Source: a bacterium
GTDB lineage: Bacteria; Myxococcota_A; Bradymonadia; UBA7976; UBA1532
DNA length: 64,000 nt
Direction of reading: 5' to 3'
Assembly: GCA_030427205.1 (NCBI GenBank)
Contig: JAUHXC010000007.1
Coordinates: forward strand, 1-64,000
Positions 59,226 to 64,000 of the stretch are shown in pieces. The notes under the pieces were generated by a model, which was not told where the DNA came from, ran no database searches, and worked only from the letters and a program-made list of their open reading frames with translations. The position numbers and the translations under genes are program-made. Position 1 is the first letter of the stretch, and every line of letters begins with the position of its first letter.

Positions 59226-62200
59226 TCAATCGGCCTCGTCGCTGACGCTCAGGCCGCCGGTGGGCGTGCCGGCGACCATCGTCAGGCCGCCGGCGCGCAG
59301 GCCGCCCTGGCGCTCGACGATGGCCTCGACCGCGGCGCGGGCCGCTTTCTTGAGGGCGCCGCCGCCGAAGAAGGCCCCGGCGATGGCGGTCAGCGGGGCG
59401 ACGGCGCGCTCGTCGCCGATGTGGTGCAGGTGGGCGACGAGGGCCGCGCGCAGGTCGCCCGAGGCATGCTCGAGGGCCGCCGCGGCGCCCGCGGGGCCGA
59501 GATCGGCGACGGTGCTCGGGTCGACATGGCGCGCGAGTACGCCTCCGATCAGGCGGCGGGCGGCTTCGATGGCCGAGTCGGCGGCGGCGTCGAGCAGCGA
59601 CAGGTCGACGTCGGCCTCCGCGACGAGCGCCTTGGCCAGCAGCAGCGCGGCGCCGGGGTCGGGCTCGTCGGCGAGGCGCCGGGCCCAGACGGCGGGCAGC
59701 GGGTCTTCGGGCAGCGACAGCCGGGTCGCGGTGCGGGCGAGCAGGGCGATGGCGCTCGGGTCGTCGGGGGCCGGGCCGGTCAGCGAGCCGTCGCGCAGGC
59801 CGAAGCCGCGGGCGAGCCACGGGCCGAGGGCGGCGCGGGTCTCGGCGTCGAGCACCGCCAGCGCGACGCCCGGCTCGCCGGCGATGAGGGCTACGCGGTC
59901 GAAGGCCTCGTCGCCGGTGAGGATGTCCTGCCCCGACAAGAGCTTGCGCAGGCGGGAGGCGTCGGGCTCGGCCTCGATCTGCAGTCGGGCGTCGGTCAGC
60001 GCCCGCTGCGGGCGCAGGTTCAACGTGCCGCTCTCGACGCCGCAGCCCACGTCGCCCAGCCACCAGCGGGTCGGCGCGTTGGCGAGGCGCAGGGCCCAGG
60101 CGGTCAGCGTGATCCACAGGTCGCGGTCGGGGTTCACGCTGGCCGCGGACGACAGCGCGGCCAGCAGCGGCCGTTGATCGCTCTCGTCAATGGTCAGCGC
60201 GTCGAGCAGCGGTCGGGCCAGCGTCGGATCCAGGGCCAGCGCGCGGCCCAGCCACTGCGCCCGCGCCGTCAGGCCGAGGTCGGTGAGTCGGGCCAGCGCC
60301 AGCAGCTGCTCGATGGGCGCGTCGGGCGCGCCGGCCAGCCGCGGGCCGAAGGCGCCGCGCAGCGCGCCCCAGGCGGCGGGCTCCAGCGGGTTGCCGGTGA
60401 GGTCGAGGGCGCCTTCGAACGGGGGCTGCGCGCTGGCCAGTTGCAGCGCGAAGGCCGTGGTCAGCTCATTGTGGCTCAGGTCGAGCGCGGCGTGGGCTGG
60501 CAGGGCGCGGGTCAGCTGCAGCAGCGCGGGGATGGAGCCGACGTGCAGCGCGCAGCGGCGCAGGGCGAGCCGCGCGAGGTCGGCGGTGCGCGGGTGGGCG
60601 GCGAGCAGCGCGACGCCGGTCGGCGCGATCGACATGCCCTCGAGCTCGAGGGTGGGGCCCGCGGGCAATGTGGCGCTGCGGGCCTCCGGGCCGGTCTCGG
60701 CCCCGGCGGACTGGGGCATGGCGGCCCACAGCGCGTCGAGCACGCCGGCGGGCACCGGGCCGACCTGCAGCGCGAGCAGCCCGGCCCAGCTCTCGCGGAT
60801 CGACAGCGACGAGCTCAGCGCGGGCAGCGTCGGCGACCAGCACAGGGCCGCCGCTCCGCCAGCGGTCACGGCGGTGCCCGCCAGCGCGACCGCTTCGAGC
60901 TCGCCGAGGTCGGCCGCCGCCAGGCCCAGCGCGCCGCGGTCGGTCACCGCGGTCTCGTTCAACCACAGAGCGCGCAGGCCGAGCCACGGCGCGGTGACGA
61001 TGCGGATCAGCCCGTCGTCGTCGATGGCCGAGCGGGTCAGGTCGAGCTCGGCGAGGTTCAGGTCGGGCGCCGCCTCTCGCAGCAGATCGACCAGGGCGGC
61101 GCCGGCGTCGATGTCCGTCAGCGCGAGGCGGGCGCCCAGGCCGTGCTCGGCGGCGTCGGCGACCGCCTCGACCGCGCGGCCCAGCCCGTCGACCGCCTCG
61201 GCGACCTCGCTCTCGGTCAGGCTGGGGCAGGCGCGTTGCAGCCTGTCGGCCAACAGCTCGGGCAGCAGCCGGCGCTCTTCGCGGGCCAGCATCTCGCGGA
61301 AGACGGTCTCCTCGCGCTCGGTCGATGAGGGCCGGCCCATGCGCTCGGCGACCCGGGCCAGCGCGCCCGGCGCGGCGAGGCCGGCGCGCTTGCGGGGCTG
61401 GGCGCGGTGCACGATCTCGGGCAGCAGGTCGCCCAGGCCGGCGCTGGCGTCCATCAGGCGGGGCAGGGCGTCGGGGGCCGACCAGCGGTCTTCAGCGGTC
61501 CAGAAGTCGAGGCGGTCCTGCCAGTCGACGAGCGCGGCGGCGGTGGCGTCGTCGAGCGCCGGGGCCTCGCCGCGCAGATGCGCCCGGACGAGGGCGGGGC
61601 GCTCGAAGGGGCCGGCGGCCTCGGGGCCGATGGGGCGGTCATCGTCGAGCCGGCCGAAGAGCCCGCCCGGGGTGCGGGCGAAGGGCAGCTCGCGGTCGTA
61701 TGGATCGCCGGCGGGGCAGGCGAAGCGGGCCAGGGCCTGATCGGCCTCGCGGTCGCCTTTGCCGACGAAGGTGATGCCCGCCGCCTCCAACTCGGCGACG
61801 CTGAGCTGGCGCCCGCGCACGTAGACGTTGGACATGCGCTCGCCGCGGGCCTTGCCGGCGTCCTTGCGGCGCGGGGCCTGAGGGCGATCGGCGAGGATGA
61901 TCACGCCGAGGGCGCGCCACGCCTCGCCGTCGCGGCGGTAGCCGGCGAGCAGCGGTCCGGCCTCGGCGGCGAAGGGGCTCGGGCGGGCTTCGCCGACGAT
62001 CCACAGGCGGTCGTCGGTGAGCAGCATGCGGTCGACGCGGTTGAAGTGGCCGCGGGCGGGCGGGCCGATGCGGTCGCTGAGCGGCCGGCCGCTGTCGACG
62101 GCGCAGATGCGCACCCGCCCGTCGGCGGCCACGGCGATCCGCCCGGTGCGCGGGCCGTCGGAGAGCACCGGCGCGCTGCGGCACGGCGGCAGGTCGATCG

Positions 62201-62957
62201 GTTCGGACGATGCGGCGTTGCTCAATCGCCAGCGTTTGCCGGTGGTCAGGTGCCAGGGGCCGTATGTGCCGTCGATGGCCATCCCGGGGCGCGCGAGCGT
62301 CGGGCCGGCGGGCGCGATCTCGAGGGCGGCGGACTCGGGATCGTCGAGCCAGAGGCGCAGGGTCGGCCCGCGGCCGACGAAACGCAGGCCGGCGACGGCG
62401 CCGCTGGTCTGCACCTGACCCGCGCCGAACTTCGCGGTGTGGCACACCTCGCCGGTGGGCCCGTCGATCCAGTGGATACGCAGCGGCTCGCCGTCCAGGT
62501 CGCGGTTCACCGCCGCGACGAGGCCGGTATCGCTCAGGGCCAGCGCCAGATCGCCGCGCATGCTGCGCGGGCAGCTCCAGGTGTGCTCGACGACCTGCGG
62601 GTCGCCGTCGAACGTGATCCAGTGCAGCCGCTCGCCGTAGCCGTCGAGCACCACCGCCCGCTCGCCATCCGGCGTGAAGCCGCCGACCCGGTCGCTGCGC
62701 CCGCCGCCGATGAGCACCCGGGTCGTCATCTCGCGCAGGTCGAGCAGGTGCACCGCTCGATAGCCCACGAGCAGGGCCCGGCGTCCGGTGGGGTCGAGGG
62801 CGGCCTGCCAGTCGCCGCGCACCGGCACCGGCGGCGGCGCGCCCCAGCGGCCCTCGATCAGCGTCTGTCGAGCGCGGGCGTCGCGCCAGCGCTGCAGCGC
62901 GGCGTCGAGGGCGGCGTCGACGGCGGTCGGCGGCGCGTCGGATGTGGGCGTGCCCAT
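59226..62957 (-). CDS. Very large LRR/propeller-like protein
   Basis: A 1243-residue soluble protein. Residues about 40-360 hold WD/propeller-like strands (ALLVGYRAVHLLDLREM, GERAVVLDGYGERLHWITFDGD). Residues about 600-830 show leucine-rich-like repeats (LNLAELDLTRSAIDDDGL, LRALWLNETAVTD, ALDLSHNELTT). The last 250 residues are helical and HEAT-like, with AALVAHLHHIGDERAVAPLTAIAG. These folds bind proteins. There is no signal peptide or membrane helix. GGGAGG precedes the ATG at 62957 by 7 bases; the frame is open upstream without support. I do not recognise a named family; the role may be in large myxobacterial protein-protein scaffolds. Confidence 0.7.
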   Translation of the reverse strand: MGTPTSDAPPTAVDAALDAALQRWRDARARQTLIEGRWGAPPPVPVRGDWQAALDPTGRRALLVGYRAVHLLDLREMTTRVLIGGGRSDRVGGFTPDGERAVVLDGYGERLHWITFDGDPQVVEHTWSCPRSMRGDLALALSDTGLVAAVNRDLDGEPLRIHWIDGPTGEVCHTAKFGAGQVQTSGAVAGLRFVGRGPTLRLWLDDPESAALEIAPAGPTLARPGMAIDGTYGPWHLTTGKRWRLSNAASSEPIDLPPCRSAPVLSDGPRTGRIAVAADGRVRICAVDSGRPLSDRIGPPARGHFNRVDRMLLTDDRLWIVGEARPSPFAAEAGPLLAGYRRDGEAWRALGVIILADRPQAPRRKDAGKARGERMSNVYVRGRQLSVAELEAAGITFVGKGDREADQALARFACPAGDPYDRELPFARTPGGLFGRLDDDRPIGPEAAGPFERPALVRAHLRGEAPALDDATAAALVDWQDRLDFWTAEDRWSAPDALPRLMDASAGLGDLLPEIVHRAQPRKRAGLAAPGALARVAERMGRPSSTEREETVFREMLAREERRLLPELLADRLQRACPSLTESEVAEAVDGLGRAVEAVADAAEHGLGARLALTDIDAGAALVDLLREAAPDLNLAELDLTRSAIDDDGLIRIVTAPWLGLRALWLNETAVTDRGALGLAAADLGELEAVALAGTAVTAGGAAALCWSPTLPALSSSLSIRESWAGLLALQVGPVPAGVLDALWAAMPQSAGAETGPEARSATLPAGPTLELEGMSIAPTGVALLAAHPRTADLARLALRRCALHVGSIPALLQLTRALPAHAALDLSHNELTTAFALQLASAQPPFEGALDLTGNPLEPAAWGALRGAFGPRLAGAPDAPIEQLLALARLTDLGLTARAQWLGRALALDPTLARPLLDALTIDESDQRPLLAALSSAASVNPDRDLWITLTAWALRLANAPTRWWLGDVGCGVESGTLNLRPQRALTDARLQIEAEPDASRLRKLLSGQDILTGDEAFDRVALIAGEPGVALAVLDAETRAALGPWLARGFGLRDGSLTGPAPDDPSAIALLARTATRLSLPEDPLPAVWARRLADEPDPGAALLLAKALVAEADVDLSLLDAAADSAIEAARRLIGGVLARHVDPSTVADLGPAGAAAALEHASGDLRAALVAHLHHIGDERAVAPLTAIAGAFFGGGALKKAARAAVEAIVERQGGLRAGGLTMVAGTPTGGLSVSDEAD

Positions 62958-62999
62958 GGTCGGCCTCCCGTGGTGCGCGCCCAGCATAGCCCATGGGCG

Positions 63000-63216
63000 C
63001 GGCGGACCAACCTGGACGGGCACCTCGACGCGCTGGCGGCGGACGATCTGACCGAGGCGGGGCGACGAGCGCGCGCTGATCGCCGCCCTGAATCAACCCC
63101 TGCGCGAGGCGCTGATCGGGCTCATCGACGCCATCGCCGACCGCCCGCCGCTGAGCAGGGCCTGCGCGATCGCATCGCAGACCGACCACCGCGGGCTGTC
63201 TCTCGACGGGGCATGA
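63000..63216 (+). pseudogene. Possible frameshifted gene remnant
   Basis: Between two minus-strand genes the plus strand reads LDALAADDLTEAGRR, then after a one-base shift DERALIAALNQPLREALIG, and ends SLDGA and stop at 63216. Neither piece has a start or a Shine-Dalgarno sequence. It could be a decayed gene or chance; support is weak. Confidence 0.25.
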
Positions 63217-63217
63217 G

Positions 63218-63691
63218 TCAGCCGCAGCAGCCGCCCGACGCCTTCTCGGCCGGCTGGGCCTCGACAGCCTCCGCCTCGGACTCGGGCGCGCAACACGCGG
63301 TCGGCACCGGGTGCATCACGTCGGCCTCGCCGGTCTTGACCCAGAACTCCCACGGGTTGCCGTCGGGATCGGTCACCCAGAATTTCTCGGCGGTGGCGTA
63401 GCAGCACACCGCGCTCTCCTCGGGCCGCACGTCGACGCCGCGGCCCTCGATCTCGCCCTTGAGCCGCTCGAGCGTCTCGATGTCGTCGAGCTCGATGCCC
63501 AGGTGCTCGTCGCCGCGGGGGCCGGTGTCGGTGCCGGTGACGAGGGCCAGCATCAGCCCCGGCGCGTCGAGCCGCCAGTTGGCGTAGTCGTCGCGGCGCT
63601 TGGCCGGCGAGCGGCCGAACAGGCCGGTGTAGAAGGCGACGCTGGCGTCGAGGTCGCGCACGGACAGGCTGATGTGGACTCGGGCGTTCAT
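63218..63691 (-). CDS. ArsI/CadI-type VOC dioxygenase (C-As lyase family)
   Basis: A 157-residue vicinal-oxygen-chelate protein. ARVHISLSVRDLDASVAFY at 3-21 supplies the first metal His; DEHLGIELDD near 63 supplies the second, and the metal-binding Glu falls in NPWEFWVKTGE near 120. The vicinal Cys pair CCY in SAVCCYATAEKFWVTDPDG near 98 and the Cys-rich end (ACCAPE, GGCCG) are typical of ArsI, which cleaves the C-As bond of methylarsenite using Fe(II) and O2. Cadmium-induced CadI proteins look alike, so the substrate is inferred. GAGGAG lies 5-6 bases before the ATG. A dyad operator stands upstream. Confidence 0.85.
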   Translation of the reverse strand: MNARVHISLSVRDLDASVAFYTGLFGRSPAKRRDDYANWRLDAPGLMLALVTGTDTGPRGDEHLGIELDDIETLERLKGEIEGRGVDVRPEESAVCCYATAEKFWVTDPDGNPWEFWVKTGEADVMHPVPTACCAPESEAEAVEAQPAEKASGGCCG

Positions 63692-63759
63692 CGGTTCTCC
63701 TCGGGCCCGCTCGTCGGCGGGCGGTTCGGGGTGTCCGCCGTCGGGATCGGCGTTCGTTC

Positions 63760-63823
63760 ATCGCAAAAGCACGATTAAGCGGATCGCGGGCCTGACGCAA
63801 GGGCTTAATCGTATTTTTGCGAT
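63760..63823. promoter_or_regulatory. Dyad operator, probable ArsR/SmtB-type
   Basis: Two 21-base arms (63760-63780 and 63803-63823) are inverted copies matching at 19 of 21 positions. Each arm is itself a small palindrome, ATCG-N8-CGAT. It lies in the divergent gap between the ArsI-like gene (start 63691) and the pentapeptide gene (63894), where a metal-responsive repressor of the ArsR type would bind. No arsR gene is in the window. Confidence 0.55.
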
Positions 63824-63893
63824 AACCCGGCGCCGCGGCCCGAACCGATCTGCAGACCCTGGCCGTCGACCACAGCGCGCGGCACGATGGGGC

Positions 63894-64000
63894 ATGGCCC
63901 ACCCGCCCATCACCCGCGGCGCCGACCTCGCCGGCGTCGACCTCGCCGGCCACGACCTGCGCGGCGCCGACCTGCGCGACGCCTGCCTGCGCGGCGCCCG
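63894..64000 (+). CDS. Pentapeptide-repeat protein, N-terminal fragment (cut by window end)
   Basis: The first 35 codons read MAHPPITRGADLAG, then VDLAGHDLRGADLRDACLRG, with the A(D/N)LxG pentapeptide pattern that folds into a right-handed beta-helix. Some members (MfpA, Qnr) mimic DNA and bind gyrase; most have no known role. The frame runs off the window. A second ATG at 63886 is in another frame. Confidence 0.75.
   Translation, partial: MAHPPITRGADLAGVDLAGHDLRGADLRDACLRGA

Overview
The window is very GC-rich chromosomal DNA with dense genes, many 4-bp stop/start overlaps and three proteins that end in Cys, one transmembrane helix and an Arg-rich tail (a MYXO-CTERM-like sorting signal). 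Together with thrombospondin type-3 (TSP3) repeat surface proteins, FecR/CHASE2 signalling, eukaryotic-like Ser/Thr kinases and FGE-domain proteins, this points to a Myxococcota-like (former Deltaproteobacteria) bacterium. The assignment is an inference from gene content, not from a marker tree.

Layout. 1-6.2 kb: end of a TSP3-repeat surface protein, a small membrane protein, a six-heme cytochrome c lipoprotein, a SirB1-type transglutaminase-like protein with an apparently leaderless start, and a Cys-rich lipoprotein. 6.2-9.5 kb: an accessory patch of visibly lower GC with a diadenylate-cyclase (DAC) domain protein, then tandem 75-bp and 390-bp repeats built from the 3' end of a REP-associated tyrosine transposase (RAYT). 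9.7-13.4 kb (minus): an operon of carotenoid oxygenase, lipocalin-like protein and PaaN-type aldehyde dehydrogenase. 13.5-27.8 kb (plus): OmpA/TSP3 protein, FecR protein and CHASE2-adenylate cyclase, then two giant paralogous FG-GAP/TSP3 surface proteins. 28.1-34.7 kb (minus): cNMP-binding/acetoacetate-decarboxylase fusion, FAD amine-oxidase-like protein and a kinase-ATPase whose best start is a CTG codon. 34.9-38 kb: WYL regulator, GFA protein, UDP-glucose pyrophosphorylase.

38-41.8 kb (minus): a two-gene unit of a TIR-like/kinase/FGE fusion and a 600-residue unknown protein, a candidate uncharacterised signalling or conflict system. 43.7-44.66 kb (minus): seven tRNA genes (Asp, Glu-CTC, Arg-GCG, Arg-CCG, Phe, Gln, Glu-TTC). 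The Glu-CTC gene is split in its D-loop by a 215-bp self-complementary insert, the most unusual feature of the window. 45-49.6 kb (minus): small unknown proteins and a tightly linked group of TerB-like protein, two unknown proteins (one with an SSB-like acidic tail) and an ATP-dependent DNA ligase.

49.8-64 kb: trpS and infA (housekeeping), an operon of acyl-CoA ligase, creatininase-family protein and glutaryl-CoA dehydrogenase, a zinc-ribbon membrane protein, an FGE lipoprotein, a palindrome-rich spacer, a very large LRR-like protein, an ArsI-type dioxygenase behind a strong dyad operator, and the start of a pentapeptide-repeat protein. Nothing in the window looks like a prophage, CRISPR array, replication origin or complete insertion sequence other than the RAYT unit.
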